This document shows, in pieces, positions 28,186 through 37,034 of a DNA stretch of 64,000 nt (positions are counted from its first letter, which is position 1; each line of letters starts with the position of its first letter). The notes beneath the pieces are model-generated. The model was not told the DNA's origin, made no database searches, and saw only the letters and a list, made by a program, of their open reading frames with translations. A program made the translations under genes and the position numbers. Source of the stretch: Salibaculum sp031581025 (GTDB lineage Bacteria; Pseudomonadota; Alphaproteobacteria; Rhodobacterales; Rhodobacteraceae); assembly GCF_031581025.1 (NCBI RefSeq), contig NZ_JAVLCA010000003.1. One strand, 5' to 3'.

Positions 28186-29664
28186 TCAGAGGAAGGCCGT
28201 CTCCTCGAAAGAGCGCAATTTCCGGCTGTGGATGCGCTCGAGCGGCATCTCGCGCAGATGTTCCATCGCCCGGATTCCGATGCGCAGGTGACGCGCCACC
28301 TGCGTCTTGTAGAAGTCGCTGGCCATGCCCGGCAACTTGAGTTCACCGTGCAGCGGCTTGTCGCTGACACACAGCAGCGTGCCATAGGGCACCCGGAACC
28401 GGAACCCGTTTGCGGCTATGGTCGCGCTTTCCATGTCCAGCGCGATGGCGCGGGACTGCGACAGCCGCTGGACCGGCCCGGTGTGCTCGCGCAGCTCCCA
28501 GTTGCGATTGTCGAGCGAGGCCACGGTGCCCGTCCGCATCAGCCGCTTAAGGTCATAACCCTCCAGCGCGGTTTCCCCGGCCACGGCGGTTTCCAGCGCG
28601 ATCTGTATCTCGGCCAGCGCCGGGATCGGCACCCAGACCGGCAGATCGTCGTCCAGCACCTTGTCCTCGCGCAGGTAGCCGTGCGCCAGGACAAAGTCCC
28701 CCAGACGCTGGGAATTGCGCAACCCGGCACAATGGCCAACCATCAGCCAGGCGTGGGGCCGCAGCACGGCGATGTGATCCGTCGCCGTCTTGGCGTTGGA
28801 TGGCCCCACCCCGATGTTGACCAGCGTGATCCCCGCATTGCCCGGCCGTTTCAGATGATAGGTCGGCATCTGCGGCAGTTTGTCGGGCAGCGACAGCGGC
28901 GCGTGGGGGTCGGTGATCTCGTCGCAGCCCGGCGCCACGAAGCCGGTATAGCCGCTGTCGGGATCGGCCAACATCTTGCGGGCAAAGGCCTCGAATTCCT
29001 GGACGTAGAACTGGTAGTTGGTGAACATCACGTGGTTCTGGAAATGCTCGGGCGCGGTCGCGGTGTAGTGCTGCAGGCGGGCCAGCGAATAGTCGATCCG
29101 CGGCGCGGTGAAAGGCGCCAGCGGGGCCGAGCCGTCAGCGTAGCGAAAGCCGATCCCGTTGACGATGTCGTCATGCATCTGCGCCAGATCGGGCACGTCG
29201 AAAACGTCGCGCAGGGCATAGCGGATCGCCCCGTCCTGGGGCACGTTGATCTCGCCACGCACGGCGAAATGAACCGGCATGGCGGTAGTCGAAATCCCCA
29301 CGGTCACCGGCTGGTCGTGGTTCTGAATCAACAGGTCGATCTGCTGGGTCAGGTAGCCCTCGAACAGGTCCGGCCGGGTGATCGTGGTCGAATAGGTGCC
29401 CGGTTCGGCCACATGGCCAAAGCTTAGGCGCGTGTCATTGTGGGCAAAGGTCGTGGTGGTCAGACGCAGTTCGGGATAGAAGGCGCGGAACCGCGTGTCG
29501 GGCCGGTCACCGACGACATTGTCGTTGAACGACCGAGTCAGGAAATCCACCGCGATCTCGTGGAGCTCGCGCAGCCGCGCCACGGCGCTGGCCGCATCGG
29601 AAAATCTCTCGGGGCCGGGCACCTCGGGGGTGCGGACGGGCAGGTCTGCATCGGACGGAATCAT
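28186..29664 (-). CDS. amn: AMP nucleosidase
   Basis: Cleaves AMP to adenine and ribose 5-phosphate, tuning adenylate pools. The 492-residue protein has the N-terminal AMP nucleosidase regulatory domain (about 20-180). The C-terminal phosphorylase-like domain contains the blocks TLVNIGVGPSNAKTATDHIA, LMVGHCAGLRNSQ, ALDMESATIAANGFR and LLCVSDKPLHGELK. Length and motif order match the family throughout. It is monocistronic in appearance. A 237-base gap upstream separates it from the divergent epimerase gene. Confidence 0.94.
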   Translation of the reverse strand: MIPSDADLPVRTPEVPGPERFSDAASAVARLRELHEIAVDFLTRSFNDNVVGDRPDTRFRAFYPELRLTTTTFAHNDTRLSFGHVAEPGTYSTTITRPDLFEGYLTQQIDLLIQNHDQPVTVGISTTAMPVHFAVRGEINVPQDGAIRYALRDVFDVPDLAQMHDDIVNGIGFRYADGSAPLAPFTAPRIDYSLARLQHYTATAPEHFQNHVMFTNYQFYVQEFEAFARKMLADPDSGYTGFVAPGCDEITDPHAPLSLPDKLPQMPTYHLKRPGNAGITLVNIGVGPSNAKTATDHIAVLRPHAWLMVGHCAGLRNSQRLGDFVLAHGYLREDKVLDDDLPVWVPIPALAEIQIALETAVAGETALEGYDLKRLMRTGTVASLDNRNWELREHTGPVQRLSQSRAIALDMESATIAANGFRFRVPYGTLLCVSDKPLHGELKLPGMASDFYKTQVARHLRIGIRAMEHLREMPLERIHSRKLRSFEETAFL

Positions 29665-29901
29665 GGTGCCGTTCCCCCTTGGCGGCTATCGGGAAACACC
29701 GCCTACGCGCTGCGAAATCGGTGCCGGTCGGCCTTGTGATCGAACTTGCCCGACACTGACACCAGATTGCCGCCCGCCGCAAGCCATTGATCAGGGCGTT
29801 GCGCCTTCTCGCGCAGCACCCGGGGCGGTGCCGGGCACACCGGCGCGCAAAGCGGGGACAATCCTCTTGCCACTCGGGCGCGCCTGCCCCAACTAGGGAT
29901 C

Positions 29902-30756
29902 ATGACGCGGCTCATCTCTTTCGGACATGGCTACTCGGCCCGGGCGCTGGCGCGGCGACTGGTGCCGCGCGGCTGGGATATCGCCGGCACCACCCGCAGC
30001 ACGGACAAGGCCGACGCGCTGCGCGCCGAGGGAGTCACCCCCCTGCCCTGGGACCGCGGTGCGATCGAGACCGGGCTCGACGGGGCGACCCACCTGCTGA
30101 TCTCTACCGGCCCCACCGAGGACGGCGACCCGACGCTGGCATTGATGGGCGAGGCGTTGCGCGCCCGGGCCGATCAGTTCAGCTGGGTCGGCTATCTTTC
30201 GACCACGGGCGTCTACGGCGACCACGGCGGCGCCTGGGTGGACGAGAGCACCCCGCTGACCCCGGGCACCGCGCGGGGCGCGCGTCGCGTCGCCGCCGAG
30301 GCCGCCTGGGCCGACCAGGGCCTGCCGCTGCACATCTTCCGTCTGGCAGGCATCTACGGCCCAGGACGCGGCCCTTTCGAGAAGGTCCGGCAGGGCACCG
30401 CCCGCCGCATCATCAAGCCCGGTCAGGTCTTCTCGCGCATCCATGTCGCGGACATCGCCCAGGTGCTTGAGGCCTCGATCGCCCGACCGAACCCCGGCGC
30501 GGTCTACAACGTCTGCGATGACGACCCGGCCCCGCCGCAGGACGTGCTGTCCTTCGCCGCAAGGCTCCTCGACCGGCCCGAGCCGCCCGCGGTGGATTTC
30601 GATACCACCGAGATGTCACCCATGGCCCGCAGCTTTTACGCCGAATCCAAGAAGGTCAGGAACGCGCGCATCAAGACAGAGCTGGGCGTGACCCTGCGCC
30701 ATCCCGATTACCGGAGCGGCCTGCGCGCCCTGCTGGCCGAAGACGCCACCGATTGA
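29902..30756 (+). CDS. NAD(P)-dependent epimerase-like protein (YeeZ-type SDR)
   Basis: A 284-residue extended-SDR-like protein related to YeeZ. The N-terminal nucleotide-binding loop is atypical (FGHGYSARALA instead of GxxGxxG). Later blocks STTGVYGDHGGAWVDE and FRLAGIYGPGRGPFEKVRQG carry the Thr-Tyr-like active-site region and the usual IYGPGR signature of this subgroup. The C-terminus contains NVCDDDPAPPQDVL. The tyrosine in GVYGD lacks the usual YxxxK pattern, as is typical of YeeZ-like proteins. The function is unknown. The ion channel gene starts 29 bases downstream on the same strand. Confidence 0.85.
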   Translation: MTRLISFGHGYSARALARRLVPRGWDIAGTTRSTDKADALRAEGVTPLPWDRGAIETGLDGATHLLISTGPTEDGDPTLALMGEALRARADQFSWVGYLSTTGVYGDHGGAWVDESTPLTPGTARGARRVAAEAAWADQGLPLHIFRLAGIYGPGRGPFEKVRQGTARRIIKPGQVFSRIHVADIAQVLEASIARPNPGAVYNVCDDDPAPPQDVLSFAARLLDRPEPPAVDFDTTEMSPMARSFYAESKKVRNARIKTELGVTLRHPDYRSGLRALLAEDATD

Positions 30757-30784
30757 CCGCAACCTCTTAGTCAGACCCCGCCTC

Positions 30785-31558
30785 ATGACCCTCAGACACA
30801 GAACCGCCCTCTTCATGGACCGGCCCTTGGTGCGGAATGTCATCATCGGCGTGATCGTCTTCAACGCGGTCATCCTGGGGCTAGAGACCTCGGATGCCCT
30901 GATGGCGCAGTGGGGGCCGGTGATCTATGCGCTCGACACCGCCTGCCTTGCCGTCTTCGTGATCGAGATCGGCGCCAAGCTTTTTGCCCACCGGCTGCGC
31001 TTCTTCGCCTCCGGCTGGAACCTCTTCGATTTCGCCATCGTCGCCATCGCCCTAGTCCCGGCGGGCCAGACCCTCTCGGTACTGCGCGCGCTGCGTATCC
31101 TGCGGGTGCTGCGGGTCATTTCAGCGGCCCCGAGCCTGCGCCGCGTGGTCGAGGGCTTCGTGACCGCCCTGCCGGGCATGGGCAGCGTCTTCATGCTGAT
31201 GGCCATGATGTTCTACATCGGCGCGGTGATCTCGACCAAGCTTTTCGGTGATGCCTTCCCAGAGTGGTTCGGAACGCTGGGTCAGTCGGCCTATACACTG
31301 TTCCAGATCATGACGCTGGAAAGCTGGTCCATGGGCATCGTCCGCCCGGTGATGGAGGTTTACCCCCAGGCCTGGGCCTTCTTCGTGCCCTTCATCCTCG
31401 TGACGACCTTTGCCGTGGTGAACCTGCTGGTGGGCCTGATCGTCAACTCCATGCAGGACGCCCACCACGAAGAGGCCGACGCCGCCACCGGCAGCTACCG
31501 CGACGAGGTGCTCAAGCGGCTGGACGCGATCGAACAGCGGCTGAACGACAGGCGCTGA
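30785..31558 (+). CDS. Voltage-gated sodium channel (BacNav / NaChBac family)
   Basis: A 257-residue six-span channel subunit that should assemble as a tetramer in the inner membrane. The S4 voltage sensor has four arginines at three-residue spacing (R101, R104, R107, R110 in VLRALRILRVLR). The pore carries the selectivity filter TLESWSM at 177-183, the same as in NavAb-type sodium channels, so Na+ selectivity is predicted. S6 is VTTFAVVNLLVGLIVNSMQD, and the C-terminal region (EVLKRLDAIEQRLNDR) is a likely coiled-coil tetramerisation helix. It follows the epimerase-like gene closely. It may work in motility, pH or salt response. Confidence 0.93.
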   Translation: MTLRHRTALFMDRPLVRNVIIGVIVFNAVILGLETSDALMAQWGPVIYALDTACLAVFVIEIGAKLFAHRLRFFASGWNLFDFAIVAIALVPAGQTLSVLRALRILRVLRVISAAPSLRRVVEGFVTALPGMGSVFMLMAMMFYIGAVISTKLFGDAFPEWFGTLGQSAYTLFQIMTLESWSMGIVRPVMEVYPQAWAFFVPFILVTTFAVVNLLVGLIVNSMQDAHHEEADAATGSYRDEVLKRLDAIEQRLNDRR

Positions 31559-31567
31559 CCGCGCCCG

Positions 31568-31673
31568 CTTCATCTTGGCAAATAAACTCTGCCCAGGCGT
31601 CAGGGCTTGCGCCGCTGCTGCCGATGTGCGTTGCGCTGCAGATGTCCCGGAAAAACCTGCGCGGCGCAGCCGC
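31568..31673 (-). repeat. Composite intergenic element, copy 1 (downstream of dxs)
   Basis: Read on the minus strand after dxs: a GC hairpin (GCGGC/GCCGC, 31661-31673), then GCAGGTTTTTCCGGGACAT, about 50 variable bases, and a 22-base end containing TTTATTTGCCAAGATGAA (31568-31589). The 22-base end is identical in copy 2 at 35666-35687, and the hairpin-proximal block is nearly identical. The hairpin part may terminate dxs. The function of the conserved end is unknown. Confidence 0.7.
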
Positions 31674-31682
31674 ACCGTTCGG

Positions 31683-33599
31683 TCACGCCCGCTTGCCCAG
31701 AACCCCGACACCCAGCACATCCAGAACCTTTGCTTCGATATGCTCGGCGTTCATGCCGGCCACCGCGTACATGTCGCGCGGGCTGGCCTGGTCGATGAAG
31801 ATGTCAGGCAGCACCATGGAGCGGTATTTCAGCCCCCGGTCAAAGATACCCGCCTCGGCCAGAAGCTGCGCAACATGGCTGCCGAAACCACCGATGGCAC
31901 CCTCCTCGATGGTGATCAGAGCCTCGTGTCCCTCGGCCAGTTGCAGGATCATCTCCCGGTCCAAAGGCTTGGCGAAACGGGCATCGGCCACGGTGGGGGT
32001 GATGCCCTTGCCGCCCAACGCCTCGCAGGCCTTCTCCACCTCAGCGAGCCGCGTGCCGAAGGACAGGATGGCGACACCCTGGCCCTGCTGCACGATGCGG
32101 CCCTTGCCGATCTCGAGCACCTCCGCCTCGGCGGGGATCTCGACGCCCACCCCTTCACCGCGCGGAAAGCGGAAGGCGATGGGGCCCTCGTCATGCGCCG
32201 CCGCCGTGGCCACCATGCGCACAAGCTCGGCCTCGTCGGCGGCGGCCATGACGGTGAACCCCGGCAGGTTCGCCAGGTAGGCGATGTCGAAAGAGCCGGC
32301 ATGGGTCGCCCCATCGGCGCCGACAAGCCCGGCCCGGTCGATGGCAAAGCGCACCGGCAACCGCTGGATCGCAACGTCATGCACCACCTGGTCATAGCCC
32401 CGCTGCAGGAAGGTGGAATAGAGCGCGCAAAAGGGTTTCATCCCCCCCGCTGCCAGTGCGGCGCTGAAGGTCACGGCATGTTGCTCGGCGATGCCCACGT
32501 CGAAACACCGGCTGGCATAGCGGTCCATGAAGCGCGCCAGCCCGGTGCCGTCGGGCATCGCCGCCGTCACCGCGACGATCCTGTCGTCCGCGTCCGCCTG
32601 CGTGGTCAGCGCCTCGGCAAAGACCGAGGTGTAGCTGGGCGCGTTGGACGGTGCCTTCTTCTGCTCGCCCGTGACCATGTCGAATTTCGCCGTGGCATGG
32701 CCGCGATCCAGGGCCTGCTCGGCGGGGGCGTAGCCCTTGCCCTTCTGCGTGATGGCATGGATCAGGATCGGCCCCGTCGCCCGCGCATGCACCGTGCGCA
32801 GCACCGCAAGCACCTGGTCGAGGTCATGCCCGTCTATCGGACCGATATAGGAAAAGCCCAGCGCCTCGAACAACGTTCCGCCGACCGTCATGTGCTTGAG
32901 CGCATCCCTGGCCCGGCGCGCGCCCTCTTGCAGGGGCGGCGGAAGGAAGGACACCGCCCCCTTGGCCGCCGCCTTGAGGTCCTGGAACGGGGCCCCTGCG
33001 TAAAGCTGCGACAGGTAGGACGACATGGCCCCCACCGGCGGCGCGATGGACATCTCGTTGTCGTTCAGGATCACGATCAGCCGCTTGCCCAGGTGCCCGG
33101 CGTTGTTCATCGCCTCGAAGGCCATGCCGGCGCTCATGGCGCCGTCACCGATCACTGCAACGGCATCGCCGCCCTCGCCGCCCAGGTCGCGAGCCACGGA
33201 AAAGCCCAGCGCGGCACTGATCGAGGTGCTGGAATGGGCCGCGCCGAAGGGATCATAGGGGCTTTCGGACCGCTTGGTGAAGCCCGACAGGCCATCCTTC
33301 TGCCGCAGGGTCCGGATGCGGTCGCGCCGCCCGGTGAGGATCTTGTGCGGATAGGTCTGGTGGCTGACATCCCAGACGATCTTGTCCTTCGGCGTGTCGA
33401 AGACCGCATGGAGGGCCACGGTCAGCTCCACGACGCCAAGGCCCGCGCCCAGGTGCCCGCCGGTCTCGCTGACGGCCGAAATCGTCTCGCGCCGCAACTC
33501 GTCGGCCAGTTGCCGCAGTTGCGCGTCCGACAGCCGCTTCAGGTCGGCCGGGAGTCGCACCTTGTCCAACAGGGGCGTTTCGGTTGACTGGCTCATCAT
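31683..33599 (-). CDS. dxs: 1-deoxy-D-xylulose-5-phosphate synthase
   Basis: The first enzyme of the MEP isoprenoid pathway; it joins pyruvate and glyceraldehyde 3-phosphate using thiamine diphosphate. The 638-residue protein shows the TPP motif GDGAMSAGMAFEAMNNAG (about 157-174), the transketolase-like central domain with DRAGLVGADGATHAG, and the C-terminal transketolase domain. The N-terminal QLADELRRE and HLGAGLGVVELTVALH blocks are also canonical. It is the last gene of the operon and overlaps ispA by four bases (ATGA), which suggests coupled translation. The repeat-bearing terminator element follows. Confidence 0.96.
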   Translation of the reverse strand: MMSQSTETPLLDKVRLPADLKRLSDAQLRQLADELRRETISAVSETGGHLGAGLGVVELTVALHAVFDTPKDKIVWDVSHQTYPHKILTGRRDRIRTLRQKDGLSGFTKRSESPYDPFGAAHSSTSISAALGFSVARDLGGEGGDAVAVIGDGAMSAGMAFEAMNNAGHLGKRLIVILNDNEMSIAPPVGAMSSYLSQLYAGAPFQDLKAAAKGAVSFLPPPLQEGARRARDALKHMTVGGTLFEALGFSYIGPIDGHDLDQVLAVLRTVHARATGPILIHAITQKGKGYAPAEQALDRGHATAKFDMVTGEQKKAPSNAPSYTSVFAEALTTQADADDRIVAVTAAMPDGTGLARFMDRYASRCFDVGIAEQHAVTFSAALAAGGMKPFCALYSTFLQRGYDQVVHDVAIQRLPVRFAIDRAGLVGADGATHAGSFDIAYLANLPGFTVMAAADEAELVRMVATAAAHDEGPIAFRFPRGEGVGVEIPAEAEVLEIGKGRIVQQGQGVAILSFGTRLAEVEKACEALGGKGITPTVADARFAKPLDREMILQLAEGHEALITIEEGAIGGFGSHVAQLLAEAGIFDRGLKYRSMVLPDIFIDQASPRDMYAVAGMNAEHIEAKVLDVLGVGVLGKRA

Positions 33600-34453
33600 T
33601 TTTCCCGCGCAATCACGTAGCGGGCCAAGTCCCGCATCATTTCCGCGTCTTCACCATAAACAGCTAGGGCATCGCAAGCCTCTGTCACCAGGTCGGCCGC
33701 GCGGCGCTTGGCCGCCTCCAGCCCGAGCAGCGACACGAAGGTCGCCTTGCCGGCCCCGTCGTCCTTGCCCGTGGCCTTGCCCAGGGTCGCGGCGTTGCCC
33801 TCGACATCCAGCACATCGTCCCAGATCTGGAAGGCCCGGCCAAGCGCCGCGCCATAGCGCCCCAAGGGTCCGGCCTCCCCCCCGGCCAGCACCGGCCCCG
33901 CCGTTGCCGCCCAGTGGATCAGCGCCCCGGTCTTGCCCGCCTGAAGCGCTTCGACCTCGGCCAGGGTCAGCGGCCGCGCGGCATTCTCCGCAGCAATGTC
34001 GATGGCCTGCCCGCCAACCATGCCGCGCACCCCGGCAGCCTGGGCCAGACCACGGCTCAGGGCCAGGACATCGCCCGCGTCCCCCTTGGCCTGCGCCACC
34101 AGGTCGAAGGCCAGGGATTGCAGCGCATCGCCCACGAGCACCGCCGTCGCCTCGTCCCATTTCACATGCACAGTGGGCTGCCCGCGCCGCAGGGCGTCGT
34201 CATCCATGCAGGGCAGGTCGTCATGAACCAGCGAGTAGCCATGGATGCATTCGATCGCCGCGGCCGGGGCAATGGCATCGTCGACTCCGTGCAGCCGCGC
34301 ACCCTCGCAAACAAGGAAGGCGCGCAGGCCCTTGCCACCGCGCACGGCATAAAGCATCGCCCGCGCCACCGGCAGATCCAGGCCGCCCAGCGCGGCGCCG
34401 ATCCGGGCCTCCGCCGCGAACCGGGCGCGTTCGACCGCCGCCTGCAGCGTCAT
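33596..34453 (-). CDS. ispA: Polyprenyl synthetase (farnesyl/geranyl diphosphate synthase)
   Basis: A 285-residue trans-prenyl chain-elongating enzyme that condenses isopentenyl diphosphate with allylic diphosphates. The first aspartate-rich motif DDLPCMDDD (about 77-85) and second motif DDVLD (about 215-219) are intact, along with GGKGLRAFLV and GKTGALI. The residue before the first motif and the overall size suggest a short-chain (C15) product, but chain length is not provable by eye. It lies three bases after xseB and overlaps dxs by four bases, a common gene order in this family that couples precursor supply to prenyl chain synthesis. Confidence 0.93.
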   Translation of the reverse strand: MTLQAAVERARFAAEARIGAALGGLDLPVARAMLYAVRGGKGLRAFLVCEGARLHGVDDAIAPAAAIECIHGYSLVHDDLPCMDDDALRRGQPTVHVKWDEATAVLVGDALQSLAFDLVAQAKGDAGDVLALSRGLAQAAGVRGMVGGQAIDIAAENAARPLTLAEVEALQAGKTGALIHWAATAGPVLAGGEAGPLGRYGAALGRAFQIWDDVLDVEGNAATLGKATGKDDGAGKATFVSLLGLEAAKRRAADLVTEACDALAVYGEDAEMMRDLARYVIAREK

Positions 34454-34456
34454 GGC

Positions 34457-34699
34457 TCAGCCCGCGTCCAGCGGCTCGGTGCCGGTCGGGCTGCCATCCC
34501 CATCCAGCGTCAACTTGGCGACCTTTTCTTCGGCCTCCTTCAGCTTGGCCTCGCAGCGGGTGCGCAGCTCCGCCCCCCGTTCGTAGAGCTTGATGCTCTC
34601 GTCCAGCGGGACCTCGCCGCGTTCCAGCTTGCCCACGACCTCTTCCAGTTCGCGCAGGGCCTCTTCGAAACTCATCTCGGCAACGGGGCGGTCACTCAT
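34457..34699 (-). CDS. xseB: Exodeoxyribonuclease VII small subunit
   Basis: An 80-residue subunit of exonuclease VII, which degrades single-stranded DNA with the XseA large subunit (not in this window). The family core is visible: MSFEEALRELEEVVGKLERG, then IKLYERGAELRTRCEAKLKEAEEKV, two helices that pair. A short Gly/Thr-rich C-terminus follows. It overlaps the end of the HDAC-like gene by four bases and precedes ispA by three bases, the usual arrangement beside isoprenoid genes in proteobacteria. Confidence 0.95.
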   Translation of the reverse strand: MSDRPVAEMSFEEALRELEEVVGKLERGEVPLDESIKLYERGAELRTRCEAKLKEAEEKVAKLTLDGDGSPTGTEPLDAG

Positions 34700-35622
34700 C
34701 GGGCATTCTCCATCAGGGCAGTTACATGGGTGGCCACGCTGGCACCCAGGGCCTCCAGATCATACCCGCCCTCCAGCGCCGAGACCACACGGCCCCCGCA
34801 TGTCTCGCGCGCGATCGCGCAAAGATTTTCGGTGATCCAGGCGAAATCCGACTCGTCCCAGCTCAGCTGGGCCAGCGGATCGGCCCGGTGCGCGTCGAAC
34901 CCGGCCGAGATCAGGATCAGCTCGGGCGCGAAATCCCGCAGGCGCGGAAAGACCTCGGCCGCGTAGACCCGCCGCATGTGCGCACCGTCACTCTCGGGCG
35001 GCAGGGGCAGGTTCATCACATTGTCGAAGGCGCCGGTCTCGTCGCGCCGCCCGGTCCCGGGCCAGAGCGGCATCTGGTGCGACGAGACGAACAGAACGCG
35101 CCGCTCGTCCCAAAGAAGATCCTGCGTCCCGTTGCCGTGATGCACGTCGAAATCCACCACCGCCACGCACGACAGCCCGTGATGCTCCAGCGCATGCTTC
35201 GCCGCAGCCGCAACGCTGCCGAACAGGCAGAATCCCATGGGCGTCTCGGTCTCGGCGTGGTGGCCGGGCGGGCGCACGGCGGCAAAGGCATTTCCCACTT
35301 CGCCCGCCATCACCATGTCGACCCCGCGGATCACCGCACCCGCCGCTTTCCAGGCCGCCGCCAGCGACCCGGCCGAGACATGGGTATCGGCGTCCAGCGC
35401 CCGGGCGCCCGTCTCGGGTACCGCCACCGCGACCCGGTCGAGGTGGGCCTTGGGATGCACACGCAACAAATCCGCCTCGGCGGCCATCGGGGCCACCACG
35501 CGGGTCAGGTCCATGTTTTCAAGCGCGCCATGCACGGCATCCATCCGCGCTACCTGCTCGGGGTGGCCCGGCGGAGTTACATGGCCAAGGAAATCGTGAT
35601 GGGTGATCAGGGCTGTGGTCAT
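34696..35622 (-). CDS. Histone deacetylase-family (acetoin utilisation/acetylpolyamine-type) protein
   Basis: A 308-residue zinc-dependent deacetylase-fold protein. Typical sequence marks are ITHHDFLGHVTPPGHPEQ near the start, RPPGHHAE with the active-site histidine pair, FGSVAAAAKHAL, and the metal-site DFDVHHGNGTQ and later ISAGFDAHRADPL. Bacterial members act on acetylpolyamines or acetylated proteins; the substrate here is unknown. The ATG at 35622 is chosen because family similarity starts there, although the frame extends upstream. It is the first gene of the operon to dxs, and its stop overlaps the xseB start. Confidence 0.9.
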   Translation of the reverse strand: MTTALITHHDFLGHVTPPGHPEQVARMDAVHGALENMDLTRVVAPMAAEADLLRVHPKAHLDRVAVAVPETGARALDADTHVSAGSLAAAWKAAGAVIRGVDMVMAGEVGNAFAAVRPPGHHAETETPMGFCLFGSVAAAAKHALEHHGLSCVAVVDFDVHHGNGTQDLLWDERRVLFVSSHQMPLWPGTGRRDETGAFDNVMNLPLPPESDGAHMRRVYAAEVFPRLRDFAPELILISAGFDAHRADPLAQLSWDESDFAWITENLCAIARETCGGRVVSALEGGYDLEALGASVATHVTALMENAR

Positions 35623-35665
35623 GCCCCAGTAGAAACCGCATCCGGCGGCGCGGCACAAGGCCGCC

Positions 35666-35777
35666 CTTCATCTTGGCAAATAAACTCACGACACGACAGT
35701 CGCCGCCGGGACAACGGCCCATCCCCCTGGCCGGTCCGGCGCCAATGTCCCCGAAAACCTGCGACGCCGAAGGCGTC
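35666..35777 (-). repeat. Composite intergenic element, copy 2 (downstream of petR)
   Basis: On the minus strand after petR: hairpin GACGCC/GGCGTC (35763-35777), then GCAGGTTTTCGGGGACAT, about 57 variable bases, and a 22-base end (35666-35687) identical to that of copy 1 at 31568-31589. The hairpin should terminate petR. The shared end lies just upstream of the HDAC-like operon and could hold a regulatory or RNA-processing signal. Confidence 0.7.
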
Positions 35778-35798
35778 ACGATTTTCCAGCCGCCCGCT

Positions 35799-36512
35799 TC
35801 AGTCCGGGGCGAGCATGTAACCGGCACCCCGCACCGTCTGCAGATAGCGCGGCTGCTTGGGATCGTCCTCCAGCTTGCGGCGCAGCCGGGTGATCTGGAC
35901 GTCCACCGCGCGCTCCTGCGCCTGTCCCCCGCTGCGCCCCAGACGATCCACGAGATCGGCCCGGCTGACGGGCTCGCCCGGCTGGTCCGAGAAGATCTGC
36001 AACAGCTGGCTCTCGGTCGCGGTCAAGCGCACGAGGTCCTCGCCGCGCCACATCTCGCCGCGCTCGATATCATAGCGCAGCGGGCCCATGTGCAGCACCT
36101 TGGGCACCCCAGCGCCAGGCTCGGCCGCGGGCATCCGCCGCAGGATCGAGTTGATTCGCAGCAGCAACTCCTTGGGTTCGAAGGGCTTCGGCAGGTAATC
36201 GTCGGCGCCCGCCTCGAGTCCCGCGATCCGGTCCTCGGTCTCGGCCCGGGCCGTCAGCAGCAGGATCGGGGTAGAGCGGCGGGCGCGCAACTCGGCGCAC
36301 AGGGTGATCCCGTCATCGCCGGGCATCATCACGTCCAGAACGATCAGGTCGAAGTCCAGCCCCGACAGGATGCGCCGCGCGTGGTCGGCATCGCGCGCAC
36401 TCGTCACGAGAAAGCCGTTCCGGGCTAGGAATTTCTGCAACAGGGCCCGGATGCGTTCGTCGTCGTCCACCACCAGCAGGTGCGGGCTGTCCCCCGGTTT
36501 CTCCGCCATCAT
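35799..36512 (-). CDS. petR: OmpR-family response regulator (PetR-like)
   Basis: A 237-residue two-component response regulator. The receiver domain has acidic residues D16-D18, the phospho-acceptor D60 in VLDVMMP, T87 and K109 (KPFEPKELL). The C-terminal winged helix (about 140-230) has the OmpR signature RAVDVQITRLRRKLEDDP and GAGYML. It follows the MarR-type gene by one base, the same pairing as petP-petR of Rhodobacter capsulatus, where PetR is needed for growth by respiration and photosynthesis. No histidine kinase is adjacent, so its partner is elsewhere. The petR name is inferred from this pairing. Confidence 0.88.
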   Translation of the reverse strand: MMAEKPGDSPHLLVVDDDERIRALLQKFLARNGFLVTSARDADHARRILSGLDFDLIVLDVMMPGDDGITLCAELRARRSTPILLLTARAETEDRIAGLEAGADDYLPKPFEPKELLLRINSILRRMPAAEPGAGVPKVLHMGPLRYDIERGEMWRGEDLVRLTATESQLLQIFSDQPGEPVSRADLVDRLGRSGGQAQERAVDVQITRLRRKLEDDPKQPRYLQTVRGAGYMLAPD

Positions 36513-36513
36513 C

Positions 36514-37014
36514 TCACACCTTCAGATCCTTCATCTCGCGGTAGTGGCGGTGAAGGTCCTCGTCCATCATCGCCTCCAGCACCTGGCGGAACCCGGCCAC
36601 GGCCTCGGGGCCGGCGGCCCGGTAGGCGGCGCGCATGCGGTCCCTCTGGGCATCGGAGAGGCGCTGTTCCAGCGCACGGCCCGCATCAGTCAGGTAGAGA
36701 TTGCGCTCGCGCTTGTCGCTCCGCCCCACCTCGCTGATGACAAGGCCATCTTCGATCAGCGTGCGCAACACGCGGTTGAGAGATTGCTTGGTGACCCCGA
36801 GAATCGACAACAGGTTGTTCACTGTTGTCCCCGGTCGGCGCCCGATGAAGTGAACGGCCCTGTGATGCGCGCGGCCATAGGCCAGCTCGGCCAGGATGCG
36901 GTCGGGATCGGCAGTGAACCCGCGATAGGCGAAGAACATCGCCTCGATCCCCTTGCGCAGCTGATCGTCGGTCAGGAACAGAAGCGCCTGTCCGCCCTCG
37001 GGTCCCTCGGCCAC
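36514..37014 (-). CDS. petP: MarR-family transcriptional regulator (PetP-like)
   Basis: A 166-residue winged-helix regulator that should bind DNA as a dimer. The winged helix covers TTVNNLLSILGVTKQSLNRVLRTLIEDGL with the wing SDKRERNLYLT. I place the start at a GTG at 37014 because AGGAGG (37020-37025) precedes it by five bases; the frame is open to an ATG at 37065, but a promoter with a palindrome overlapping the -10 lies inside that extension. It is cotranscribed with petR, and R. capsulatus PetP-PetR is the known parallel. A 18-base palindrome upstream probably gives autoregulation. Confidence 0.86.
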   Translation of the reverse strand: MAEGPEGGQALLFLTDDQLRKGIEAMFFAYRGFTADPDRILAELAYGRAHHRAVHFIGRRPGTTVNNLLSILGVTKQSLNRVLRTLIEDGLVISEVGRSDKRERNLYLTDAGRALEQRLSDAQRDRMRAAYRAAGPEAVAGFRQVLEAMMDEDLHRHYREMKDLKV

Positions 37015-37034
37015 GTCTGCCTCCTCTTCACGCT

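Noticed and set aside
29703..29915. Small minus-strand open frame upstream of amn
   Set aside because: The end (GNLVSVSGKFDHK) looks somewhat protein-like but there is no good start or ribosome binding site and no known family; not convincing.
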